A DNA stretch of 20,036 nucleotides from Reclinomonas americana ATCC 50394 (taxonomy: Eukaryota > Jakobida > Jakobea > Jakobida). The position numbers and the translations under genes were made by a program. The notes beneath the pieces are model-generated. The model saw only the letters and a list, made by a program, of their open reading frames with translations, searched no databases and was not told where the DNA came from. Location of the stretch: NCBI GenBank assembly GCA_048213135.1, contig PS015128.1, positions 9,895 through 29,930 on the forward strand. Direction: 5' to 3'. This document shows, in pieces, positions 1 to 9,093 of the stretch (positions within the stretch are counted from its first letter, which is position 1; every line of letters begins with the position of its first letter).

Positions 1-445
1 TGCAGAGGATCAGAACAAGATCATCATCACACTACTGAAGGCCAAGAGCATGGAGTGGTGGAAGGCGGTGTGTGTCGGTGATCCGGAGATCAACACCAAG
101 AAGATCGAGCCGGAGAATTCCAAGCTCGGCGATCTGGACCCGGAGACGCGCTCCACTGTGGAGAAGATGATGGTGGGTGCTTGGAGAGGAGTGAGAGGGA
201 GTGTGAGTGTGCACAGTCGCTCATTGTTGTGTGCTTGCGTGCAGTTCGACCAGCGGCAGCGTGAGATGGGTCTGCCCACCAGCGACGAGTTGCAGAAGCA
301 GGAGATGCTGAAGAAGTTCATGAAGTCGGTTCGTGCAACTCTCCGTCTCTCTCTCTCTCTCTCTCTCCCTTTTCAACAGCCTGCTCACCTGTGTGGTGTC
401 GTGCAGCATCCCGAGATGGACTTTTCGCAAGCCAAGTTCACGTAA
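1..445 (+). CDS. nudC: NudC C-terminal half (nuclear distribution protein C), exons 4-6
   Basis: NudC is a CS-domain co-chaperone that works with Hsp90 and the dynein/LIS1 pathway in nuclear movement and cell division. Three exons are visible: 6-172, 245-328 and 407-445 (TAA stop), separated by introns 173-244 (GTGGGT..CAG) and 329-406 (GTTCGT..CAG, with a CT microsatellite). The protein shows the family's conserved tail: MEWW, then [30 protein letters not shown], then [13 protein letters not shown], and the ending [12 protein letters not shown]. This is close to plant BOBBER and animal NudC, so the identity is firm. The window opens on TGCAG, an intron acceptor, so the exon begins at 6 with two bases of a split codon. 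No upstream half exists on this strand in the window. The missing N-terminal half lies on the minus strand at 2566-3120 and joins this exon exactly in phase (GAG, Glu), so this is probably half of one gene broken by scaffold assembly. Confidence 0.93.
   Translation, partial: AEDQNKIIITLLKAKSMEWWKAVCVGDPEINTKKIEPENSKLGDLDPETRSTVEKMMVGAWRGVRGSVSVHSRSLLCACVQFDQRQREMGLPTSDELQKQEMLKKFMKSVRATLRLSLSLSLPFQQPAHLCGVVQHPEMDFSQAKFT
346..368 (+). repeat. CT microsatellite in a NudC intron
   Basis: TC repeats in intron 329-406. Similar CT runs, sense-strand pyrimidine, lie in the first intron of the acylated LRR gene (10758-10782) and in the intron after exon 14343-14562. They may serve as extended polypyrimidine tracts. 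Confidence 0.85.
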
Positions 446-616
446 ACGCAAAGAGAGTCACTCATTGTGCATGTGTGGCTACGCGCGGTTACTCGCAGAG
501 AGTGAAGATGCGGATGTTTGATGGCACCATTTTACTTGCGCCTCCTCTCTTTTCTTTTTTTGGTGTGTGAATACAGGTGGGAGATTGCGGCCGACTCCTC
601 TTCCTCCCACCACAAT

Positions 617-1498
617 CTAGTCTTCATCAGCCTCGAACGCATCGTCCTCTTCATCGTCGTGGCGGTGGGCGGCGGCACCGTCGACATTGTCGGGTGCAGG
701 AGCGGGAATAACCACGCTCCGCAGGGCGCGTACAGGTGGATCCTCCAGGGCCGGAGTGGACTCCATCATGTGCCACGTTTCTTCGGCCTGTGTGCGCGCA
801 CGAGTCAAGCGTGTGTGCTCGACGGTGTATTGCGGATATACAAGCTACGAGCTTACCATGTCCACAATGGCGGCTCCAGGAGTCGGCAGTCGGCGACGAG
901 CCGGACTGCCGAAACTCATGCTCGACATTGAGTGTGTGCTGTCGTCGCCCCAGTCGCTGGATCCTCGTGCTGGCGACAGCCGTCTGTGCGAGTGGTGATC
1001 CTGTGTGATGAGGAAAGGTGAGCTCGTGGACTCGGGGAGACAAGGGCAAAGGGAGAGTGAGTGCAACACACCTTCATCGTCTTGGTTCCGTGTGCCGTCG
1101 CCTCGTCGGGAGTCGAACGCAGGTCGATGCTGATCGACTCATGAGTAAGACGAGAGCGGGCGGTGAGGAAGCAGAAGCACTTGATTGGCTGCGTACCTGT
1201 CGTCAAAGTTGTACCGCAGGAAGCAGGCCTCGCACACCTCAATGTAGCGATTGACGGCCGGCGGTTGTGCCACCAACGCGAGGTACTCTTCGCGTGTCAT
1301 TTCTGGCGCAAGCGATCGGAGAATCGTCGGCACTTCGTCGCTCTCCTCGCCAGCTGGCGACGCACTTCGATGCGGTGCACCGCCGCTACCACCGGCACCG
1401 CCACCAGCGCTGCTCTCGCTATGTGAGGTGCCGGGACGCTGTACCGCCGAGGCGGGTGATGCGGCAGAAGGCCGACGAGGCGGCGATTGCTGTTGCGA
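617..1498 (-). CDS. Unrecognised acidic protein, 3' part (5' end lost towards the gap)
   Basis: I do not recognise this gene. Four exons read on the minus strand: 1498-1197, 1129-1072, 1000-857 and 787-617 (TAG stop). The introns are 1130-1196, 1001-1071 and 788-856, with donors GTACGC, GTGTGT and GTAAGC. Phases agree across all junctions. The first visible exon is low-complexity (Gln, Pro, Gly and Ser rich) and then passes into the only part that looks folded, including TREEYLALVAQ and RYIEVCEACFLRYNFDD, which has two cysteines three residues apart. The rest is Ser/Pro/Arg rich and ends in an acidic tail, DDEEDDAFEADED. An in-frame TGA just upstream of the acceptor at 1499 shows that the coding sequence comes in from another exon, now in or beyond the N gap. 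Its 3' end faces NudC tail to tail, with 171 bp between the stops. The acidic end and disordered linkers suggest a scaffold or regulatory protein, but this is a guess. Confidence 0.6.
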
Positions 1499-1572
1499 CT
1501 GCGTGAGACGTCACTCGACCCACCCCTCGCTTCCCCGAGCACCTCAAACCTTTGGCGATCGACGAACAGTGG

Positions 1573-2499
1573 NNNNNNNNNNNNNNNNNNNNNNNNNNNN
1601 NNNNNNNNNNNNNNNNNNNNNNNNNNNNNNNNNNNNNNNNNNNNNNNNNNNNNNNNNNNNNNNNNNNNNNNNNNNNNNNNNNNNNNNNNNNNNNNNNNNN
1701 NNNNNNNNNNNNNNNNNNNNNNNNNNNNNNNNNNNNNNNNNNNNNNNNNNNNNNNNNNNNNNNNNNNNNNNNNNNNNNNNNNNNNNNNNNNNNNNNNNNN
1801 NNNNNNNNNNNNNNNNNNNNNNNNNNNNNNNNNNNNNNNNNNNNNNNNNNNNNNNNNNNNNNNNNNNNNNNNNNNNNNNNNNNNNNNNNNNNNNNNNNNN
1901 NNNNNNNNNNNNNNNNNNNNNNNNNNNNNNNNNNNNNNNNNNNNNNNNNNNNNNNNNNNNNNNNNNNNNNNNNNNNNNNNNNNNNNNNNNNNNNNNNNNN
2001 NNNNNNNNNNNNNNNNNNNNNNNNNNNNNNNNNNNNNNNNNNNNNNNNNNNNNNNNNNNNNNNNNNNNNNNNNNNNNNNNNNNNNNNNNNNNNNNNNNNN
2101 NNNNNNNNNNNNNNNNNNNNNNNNNNNNNNNNNNNNNNNNNNNNNNNNNNNNNNNNNNNNNNNNNNNNNNNNNNNNNNNNNNNNNNNNNNNNNNNNNNNN
2201 NNNNNNNNNNNNNNNNNNNNNNNNNNNNNNNNNNNNNNNNNNNNNNNNNNNNNNNNNNNNNNNNNNNNNNNNNNNNNNNNNNNNNNNNNNNNNNNNNNNN
2301 NNNNNNNNNNNNNNNNNNNNNNNNNNNNNNNNNNNNNNNNNNNNNNNNNNNNNNNNNNNNNNNNNNNNNNNNNNNNNNNNNNNNNNNNNNNNNNNNNNNN
2401 NNNNNNNNNNNNNNNNNNNNNNNNNNNNNNNNNNNNNNNNNNNNNNNNNNNNNNNNNNNNNNNNNNNNNNNNNNNNNNNNNNNNNNNNNNNNNNNNNNN
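1573..2499. other. Assembly gap, 927 N
   Basis: This is a run of undetermined bases between two contigs. Long open frames reported across it are artefacts of N translation. The left flank (1499-1572) is probably intron or an upstream exon of the minus-strand gene ending at 617. The right flank (2500-2565) is the start of NudC intron 3 read on the minus strand. The adjoining sequences do not belong together: NudC runs leftwards out of the right flank, while the left flank holds a different gene on the same strand. Confidence 0.99.
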
Positions 2500-2565
2500 T
2501 GTGCACCAGCATGAGTACGACGATCTACATACGCATTGGTGGCGGCAGATCAGACAACTGCTCAC

Positions 2566-3120
2566 CGACGGACCACAAGCAATCGTCCGGCAACACGGCA
2601 CGTGTCAACTCAGCCTGCACAAACACACACTTGTCAACAAAACATGACACGCGCTCTCCCTCCCTCTTCTCACTCAACATCGACTATTGGCGGGCGTCCC
2701 TTCAGTCCCGCACGCAGTCTCTTGCTCTCAATGTCGACCGTCACATCACGACCACGCGTTCCCTGAGGCACAGCAATCTCCACCACCACATCCGACAATG
2801 TCTGCGTCCACACATAGTGATCCGTGTGCCCGCCATTGTTCACCGGAACTGTGTGTGCGCGAGTGAGAGCAATGACGCAACATGTTCGCACGCGCACACA
2901 AGAGACACGCTCTCTTCTGCACACACGTATGTGCGTGCGCGTGTATGTTCATGTGCGACACGTGTCTTGTGTGCGTGCAGTGTGTGCTGACGCAACTCTG
3001 CTTTCCGGCCTCCTCCTCGTCCTCGGCCTCCTCGGTCTTCTTGGTGGCTGGCACCGTGGGGATGCGGTCCTCCTCCTCCTCCTCGTCAGTCACTTCCTCA
3101 ACACGCGGACGGCTGGCCAT
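2566..3120 (-). CDS. nudC: NudC N-terminal half (acidic leader plus start of CS domain), exons 1-3
   Basis: The start is ATG at 3120-3118. Exon 1 (3120-2997) encodes an acidic leader (MASRPRVEEV, then a Glu/Asp run). Exon 2 (2848-2679) encodes the beginning of the CS domain, with WTQTLSDVVVEIAVPQ and RAGLKGRPPIVD. Exon 3 (2614-2566) continues it with AELTRAVLPDDCLWSV. Introns are 2849-2996 (donor GTTGCG, 148 nt, longer than usual), 2615-2678 (donor GTTGAG) and a third starting at 2565 (GTGAGC). The third intron reaches the contig end at 2500 after 66 nt. Exon 3 ends in phase 1 with G; the exon at position 6 starts with AG, so joining them gives GAG and continues as [12 protein letters not shown], which is the expected CS-domain sequence. 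The six exons total 633 nt, or 210 residues plus stop, a normal length for short NudC proteins. The gene is divergent from the LRR gene to its right. Confidence 0.9.
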
Positions 3121-3314
3121 GACACGCTTTCTGACAACAAAAAGTCTAAAAGTGATTGTCGATGACGTCACCACGGGTATTGTCACCTACCGTCGCCTCA
3201 CATGGATGTGCAGCTGCCACCACGACCCAAACGCAGCAGAAAGGCGTGCACATGATCGCTCTTCTTCTTCTCACACACTCGCACTCTCTGTCTCACACTC
3301 GTGCACAATGACAG
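3121..3314. promoter_or_regulatory. Divergent intergenic region and first intron of the LRR / Sfi1-like gene
   Basis: This stretch lies between the NudC start codon (3120, minus) and the first confidently placed exon of the plus-strand gene (3315). An in-frame TGA at 3309 and a clear acceptor (ATGACAG ending at 3314) show that exon 3315 is internal, so the start codon must lie here. The best candidate is ATG at 3163, followed by five codons (MTSPR) and a GTATTG donor in phase 0. This would leave only about 42 bp between divergent start codons. ATG at 3211 is another candidate. I see no TATA box. Confidence 0.4.
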
Positions 3315-6300
3315 CTCTCCGATGTGCTTCGCCAAGTGCCGCAGTTGCCGAAAGACGGTCGTCTGCTCCTCAATGTCAAGGAGCTGGGCTCACTTGACGA
3401 CATTTCAGCGGTATGTGTCTGTGTCTGTGTGTGTGACTCTCTCTCCCCCGTCTGTCTGCGTTCATCGATGATCATGCATTTCGATCATATCAGTTCCCGC
3501 GCGAGTTTCGCGCCGTGCGATGGCTCGGCATGTCGCAGAATTTGCTGACATCGCTGCAGGGCATCGAGCAGGTGCACTGGTCACCCTTTGCTGTGCGTGT
3601 CTGTCTGTTTGTGTGGTTCTCATCGCTCGTCGCAGTTTTCGCGCGTCGAGTCGCTGAGCTTGTCGTTCAATCAGTTGTCTGACTGGGCGGAGCTCGATCG
3701 CATCCCGACGCGCGCCACCCTCAAGCGCATGTCGTTGGAGGGCAATCCGTTGTCGTCGCACCCCGATTGTTGCGTCTGGTGCGCCGATTGTGTCACAGGT
3801 CGATCACACACGCTCAAACATCCTGCACAGATCGCTACATTGTCATTGGCATCTTCCCGCAGCTGGTGGAGCTCGACGGCAAGCCCGTGTCGGCGGTGGA
3901 GCGAGCGGCGCTCGGTATGTCTCGCTCATTTTTGCACGCTGCGTGTGTGTGCGGCGCTCCGTTTGCCCATCCGCGTACTGTTGAACAGAGGACGGAGTGG
4001 CGTTGCAGCGCGAGTTCTTGGGCTGGTGGCGCGAGCGATCGAATGGTACGCGTGTGGCGTGCATGGCTAACAACGAGTGGTGCATCAGCTCACTCTGTTC
4101 CGCTTCTCTTCTCGCATGGCAGAGCTCATCTTTCTCAGTCAGTACTTTGTCAAGACGGTGGTGTGTCTGGAGCTACTCGATCGCTTCAACCCGTTCAAGA
4201 TTGCCGGTGACATTAGCGCCTACTTGCCACCGCCGCTGGAGATGAACGATGCACACATTGCGGTAGGAGTTGTGCTTGTTCTCGTTTCATGCTTTGCTGC
4301 CTCTCACCTGGCGTCAACAGCACGGAAAACTGGCGGCAGCCATTACTCCTGGGCAGGTTCTCGAGTTTGTGCGCACGCACGGCGGAGTGCATGCGCGCAG
4401 CTTGGGAGGTGTCATCACTTCGCGTGATGTACTGCATGCCATGGAGCACGAATCGTTCCCGTCGCTGACGCCTGCCGAGTCACTGCAAGAGTTTGAGGTC
4501 GGCGAAAACTCGATGGACGAGCGTGGTTTGACAGCTGACCCCTCTCTCTGCACATACACAGGGTAAGATTCGCACTCTGCGCGCGTACCCAGAGAACGGA
4601 ATGGCCATGTCGGTTGCCTTTCGCGGTCGTCCTACCGTGCAGTGGCCACTGCCGTTGATGGAGTCGGCGGCGGGTGTGCACAGTCGACCGAGTGCCGACG
4701 AGGTGACGCCGATTCTGCACATCGGCGATCGGCGGTTCATGCATGCTACACTTGCCGCTGCTCGGAATCTGCATGCGCGACTCATCCATGCGCGAGGCCT
4801 GGTGGAGGAGCATCACCGGCGACACGAAGAGAAAGTGGTCTGTATGTTTTCATTTGGATGAGTGGTGTGCGTAGTCCACTCACTCTCTTAGTACAGCAAG
4901 CTGATCTGCGTCGGCAAACCGTGCACCAGCTTCCCTTTCAGTGTGGCGTCTGCAAGGCTGTCACTGATCGGCACACAGAAGGCATGTATGTGTGTCATAG
5001 GGGGAGGGAGACAGCGTTTTTAACTCTTGATTCGCAGTCGTTCTTGGTCAACAACTGGGTACCGACGACTCGCAGCACGTGTTCAATGTCAGTCGAGAGG
5101 ACGAGGCGTACGCAGTGCCGACTCACGTGACTTGCGTGTGCGACTGTGTGGAGATACGGTATGCTCCTTCACAGTCCTCTGTTTATTTCCACCCAACCTC
5201 ATCGCGCGCACGCGCAGGAACTATCGTCACACACTGGAGCAGTATGAGCAAAAGATGGAACTGTGCGAGTTGTTGATGAGAGCCAAGGGTTCGTGCATCA
5301 TCCGCGAGGCTCCAGTGGCGCCGTCGGTTTGTTGACACTCGCCTGCGCAGGCATCCGACATGAGACCATCGCCGCGGAGAAGCGATCCGTTGCCGAAGTG
5401 CTCACTCAGCAGTTGCAAGAGCAGCAACTGCATTGCGTCGAGTTGGAGCGCACATGTGCAGACCTGGAGGCAGAAATCAGTCGACTGCGCGCACAAGTGC
5501 AACAGCTGCAGGATGTTGATGTGCGTTGGATGCGGGGAAGAAGGGGCGGTGATTTTCGCCTTGTCCTCACCGCGCGCACATCTCGTAGTCGTTGAAAGAG
5601 ACGGCGCACAAACGTGCACTGGCACAGAGTGCAGCTGTGATTGAAGACGCCAAGGCGCAGCTGCGGCAAGTGGCGCGTGACAGTGTCGCGAGTTGCGTGT
5701 GCACCTCTTCGCTGTGCTCTCTCTTGCGTCTCCGCTCACATTCTTCATGATGTGTGTGCAGAGCGATTGGACAGCCCTCCACGACGCTCTCCGCCAGCCG
5801 ACAGCGTCCGAGAGGCCTCCAAGCGTCCACTGTCGCAAGCGAGTGCGGCTCCGCGTGCTGCCTGGGAGTCGCCACCGCGAACTCCACCTCGCAGTCGGCT
5901 GCTGGGCGGCGAGCAGTCGTCCACGTTTATGCTGTCACCATCCGAGTACGACGGTTGCGTCTCCAGTCGCCTATTTCACTCTGTGTGGTTTCCGTTGCTG
6001 AACAGCAATGCAGGAAGTGGCATTGGAGGCTACCGACCTCCGCCAGCGTCGTCCGGTGGCGCTGTGGGATCGCGGCTCCTCGAGCAGGAGCTTTTGGGCG
6101 AGACATCGTCGAGTCCGGTGGCCAAACTGGATTTGATGATGAGCGACCTGAAGCAGAGAAGGCGTGCCGCGCTGCTGGCCATTGATCCACATCCAGCCAC
6201 TCAGCGCGTGCGCGAGGCCAAGGCCGACCGCTTGCGCAGTCGACAGTTGCAGCAGAGATTTCTTCGCTTCTGGCGTGCGCAATTGTACAAGTCTGGCGGG

Positions 6301-7371
6301 CGCTGGCGCAAGGCAGTGGTGCGCTCCACCGTCGTCGTGACCGCATCGTGCAGTGGGAGCGAAACTTAACCTCCTCTTCTCTCTCTCCATCACCCACAGC
6401 AACACGAGCGAGGGAGGCGACTGCGCAAGACCTTCAAGATGTGGCTCGATGCTTGCCGACTGCGACGATTATTGTCGGTGCTGAAGCGGTCAGTGGGGGT
6501 CCGCGAGAAAGGGTGTTTTGTGGGGGAAAGAAGGAGAAGCTCACTCAACTTGCAGCGTGCATCGGCTGAAACTGCTTCGACGTTCGTTTGCTCGCTGGCG
6601 GGGACACACCTCGTTCTCCATGTCGTCGACTGTGTCAGCTCGTTCTCTCCCGTCGTCAAGGTTGCGTTTGTGTTTCTTTTCATGTCCACCCTCTGCCGTT
6701 CATGTGAATGACCGCGTGGCGTTCAGGGTCGAGTCGTTGATATCGCATTCACCACCCGTGCGGCAACCGAGGCCAGACGATCGTCTGCTGGCCAGCTCTC
6801 CCTCCAGTTGCGCACTCGCACTCTCTCCTCTGCGCACTCGTGATTCGTTGCACTGATGTTTGAATGATTGAAGCAGGTGGGCGAGCAAGGCGATCACGGT
6901 CGGTGCAGTCGACCGCCAGCGACATGTGGGCATCGGCTCCGCGACACACCAGTCCACAGTCGCACACGCGCTCAACCAGACCGACAGGCGGCAGGCATTT
7001 GGTTCTGCAACCTGGCGACAAGCCCGACAATCTGCTGCTGGCCGCCGAGGATGCCGCTCATCGCTACACGCCTCGTTGCGTGTACTCAGTAGACTGCGGA
7101 GACGCAACGAGGTGTGCGCGCCTAACCGTTCATGAAATATACAGAAACCACGGCCACGCAGCGCACGCAGACTCCGGAGCGCAGCAGGCAGGTGCTGTAC
7201 CAGGTGCCGTACGATCAGACACGTTTGGCGATCCCGGATATGCAGCCGTTGCGCCTTGAGGAGTCAGCACGCCGTTCACTGCGACCACCGTCGTCGAGGT
7301 TAAGCAAGGGCAGCAGCAGCGGTGGCGGTGGTACCAGCGGAGGAGGAAGCAAGGTGATGCACAAGACTTGA
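3315..7371 (+). CDS. LRR / coiled-coil / Sfi1-like repeat protein, probably centrosomal or basal-body
   Basis: Twenty exons give about 930 residues plus an unplaced first exon: 3315-3410, 3494-3571, 3636-3768, 3831-3914, 3989-4045, 4123-4262, 4321-4497, 4562-4837, 4892-4985, 5038-5158, 5218-5288, 5351-5520, 5589-5691, 5762-5953, 6014-6315, 6400-6488, 6556-6660, 6727-6806, 6877-7074, 7145-7371 (TGA). The 4837/4892 junction is uncertain by a few codons. The N-terminus (about 1-120) holds leucine-rich repeats of the SDS22 type, capped by the typical NPLSSHPDYRYIVIG followed by FPQLVELDGKPV. A middle region of unknown type follows, with LICVGKPCTSFPFSVAS and HVFNVSREDEAYAVP. A coiled coil (about 420-530) is rich in Gln, Glu and Leu (EVLTQQLQEQQLHCVELERT). 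A Ser/Pro-rich linker comes next, then three Sfi1-like F-x-x-W motifs (QQRFLRFWRAQL, LRKTFKMWLDA, LRRSFARWRGH). The tail is Ser/Arg/Gly rich. Sfi1 repeats bind centrin, and LRR plus coiled-coil proteins are common at centrosomes, so the role is inferred from architecture only. Confidence 0.8.
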
Positions 7372-7518
7372 TCTCTCGTGACGTCCATCCGTCCACCAGC
7401 TGAATTATTCGCGCGTGTGTGTGTACGCACCTGCAGAGTCTGGGCGATTTCGTTCGACGACCAACACCACCGAGATGACAATCATAATGGACACCACACT
7501 AATCAGCGAAAGAGAAAT
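7372..7518. other. Convergent intergenic space with an open transmembrane-like stretch after the methyltransferase stop
   Basis: This 147-bp space separates two convergent genes. On the minus strand, directly after the TAG stop of the methyltransferase (7521-7519) and in the same frame, 37 sense codons run to a TAA at 7407-7405. They encode a strongly hydrophobic segment (SLISVVSIMIVISVVLVV) followed by basic and polar residues (ERNRPDSAG). A GTGCGT donor-like site also lies inside. It may be plain 3' UTR, a readthrough tail, or a small unannotated exon. Confidence 0.4.
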
Positions 7519-8959
7519 CTATGCGGCCCGTCTACTGATGCGCAAAAGCGCTGGATAACATCGCTCAGTGTCGTACGCCGCCGCTGTCTCATCTCCCGCC
7601 TCCTTGCGCTCCAGCAACTGTCGATGCAGCGCAACGAGATCCTCATCAAAGTCGTGCTCCACCTCCACCGCGAACGCAGCTCCCGCACCCGTCGGCGTCG
7701 TGAATTCCAGCAGCCGTTCCAGGAAGAGCTCTCGTGTGCCATCGCGACTCGGCGCAAACATCCATGCCTCCCCGCTCACCGACAGCAGTGCGTCCAGCGT
7801 CTTCAACAAGTCCGCATGGTAGTCGCGGAAGAACAGGCTGCGTGGGAGAGATCCTAGTCAGCTGCTGTGTGCGCTGATTTGCAGAGACACGCAAATCGCA
7901 CCAGTCGGCACACAAAATCAGGTCAAACGCATGGAGGTGCTCCGGTGGTGGCTCGTCTTGCCACGGCAGTGTCGCGCAGGTGCACTGTGCCGCGAAATGT
8001 TGGTACAGCGACGGCAAAGAGCGCGTGTGCAAAAAACGCAACTTCGGTGCTTCCAAACTGGTGCGCATTGGCGGCGAGGTTGAGCTGCATGGCTGCAAGA
8101 CCATGGTGAGGAGAGAAGAAAGAGAAAAAAAGAGCGCAGAGCAGCAGTCGCAACTCTCCAACACTCGCGGGTTGCCGTCGGTCAAGTGCACCGAACGCGC
8201 GTCAGAGACAACTGCACTTACAACACCGGCCAAAGCCACGCCAGCGCCCAACTCGCACACACGTTTGTCGCTGTCCATGTGTGCGGCGTGAGGGCTTGTG
8301 GTTGAGAAGGAGGAGGCACGGGGCATAGAGGCAAACCTCAGCAGATCTGCGTGCTTTTCAATGTAAAACGCCATTACTTCCTCCGATGGCCACAGGCCTG
8401 CAATCGCGTGGCATGGGAGTGGGTTGGCAATGCAAGCGATAAGAGGGGAAAGCGACACTGACCAACGTTGCCGGTGTTGTCCACGCCGGAAGCAGACGAC
8501 ACGACGAAATCGGAGACGGTCACCGACTTGCGCTCACTTGTGTGTGGCAACGCGAGTGAGCGACGACCAGCGACAGTGGACACAAACAACGCGAGAGACG
8601 ACCGAGACTGAACTGCAGAACAATGTGTGCGCCACACTGCAGCGACACGCACGATGCGTGAAAGCGCGCTGGTTCCAGAGACTCGGCTGACAATGGGGCA
8701 CAGATGGTGAGGGACACAATGAGGGTGCTCTCTCTCTCTCTCTCTCTCTCCCTGTCACACTCACTCACCAGGCTCGACTGGATACAACTGGTACGAGCGG
8801 AAACGATCTGCATTTTGCGAGTGAGGATGGATGTGTGTGTGTGGGAGAGGAAAAGCGATGATGGTTCACACCTTCGCTGGCGGCATCGCGGGTGTTGGTC
8901 TTGCGTCCACGCGTCACAAACGAGCGCAGTCGTGCCCATCGCTGCTTTGCATCGCTCAT
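7519..8959 (-). CDS. CAMKMT: Calmodulin-lysine N-methyltransferase
   Basis: This SAM-dependent enzyme trimethylates a lysine of calmodulin (Lys115 in animals). Nine exons give exactly 300 residues: 8959-8872, 8807-8769, 8686-8614, 8536-8463, 8397-8337, 8270-8155, 8092-8043, 7984-7902, 7837-7519. The start is MSDAKQRWARLRSF, which fits the family's basic N-terminus. Diagnostic blocks are DNTGNVGLWPSEEVMAFYI (about 86-104), the SAM-binding motif VCELGAGVALAG (about 116-127), LTDGN (141-145), the catalytic-face block FDLILCADCLFFRDYHADLL (about 187-206), MFAPSRDG, and the C-terminal HDFDEDLV and CYPALLRI. Splicing of the introns starting at 8154 and 8042 (both GTTGCG donors) and 7901 is required to align with the family. 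Junctions in exons 3-4 are less sure. No key motif is missing. It lies tandem with and downstream of SYS1 on the same strand. Confidence 0.92.
8728..8751 (+). repeat. CT microsatellite in a methyltransferase intron (GA on the sense strand)
   Basis: A TC repeat inside intron 8687-8768 of the minus-strand methyltransferase gene. Here the transcribed sense strand carries GA, unlike the other CT runs, so it does not form part of a polypyrimidine tract. Confidence 0.85.
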
Positions 8960-9093
8960 CCCGCGCGGGAACGACAGACAACTTCAAAGGACGCTTCTTT
9001 CCTCGACGTCAGTCTGGCTTTCCTCATGGCGATGTGTGCCTCAGCAGCTTGACATCATCATCAACACCAACAAGAAAGAATGCGATTACATTA
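8960..9093 (-). promoter_or_regulatory. Promoter and 5' UTR region of the calmodulin methyltransferase gene
   Basis: This is 134 bp between the SYS1 stop codon (9094) and the methyltransferase start (8959), both on the minus strand. It must hold the SYS1 3' UTR and the next promoter. I see no TATA box, repeat or RNA gene. A plus-strand open frame starts here but has no usable start codon. Confidence 0.35.

Noticed and set aside
1251-2990. Very long frames across 1573-2499
   Set aside because: They consist of translated N and are not sequence evidence.
1-3120. Trans-splicing of NudC from two opposite-strand half genes
   Set aside because: Such cases are known in some protists, but a flipped contig at a gap edge explains the data more simply, including the 71-nt intron obtained by direct joining.
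5954-6013. Possible extra exon sequence in the LRR/Sfi1 gene (frame open through 5954-6013)
   Set aside because: It is a 60-nt, stop-free intron with a GTTGCG donor and a CAG acceptor. Either reading keeps frame. The intron is preferred because of its size and sites. The cases at 12463-12522 and 13060-13119 are the same, and about this number is expected by chance among some 76 short introns.
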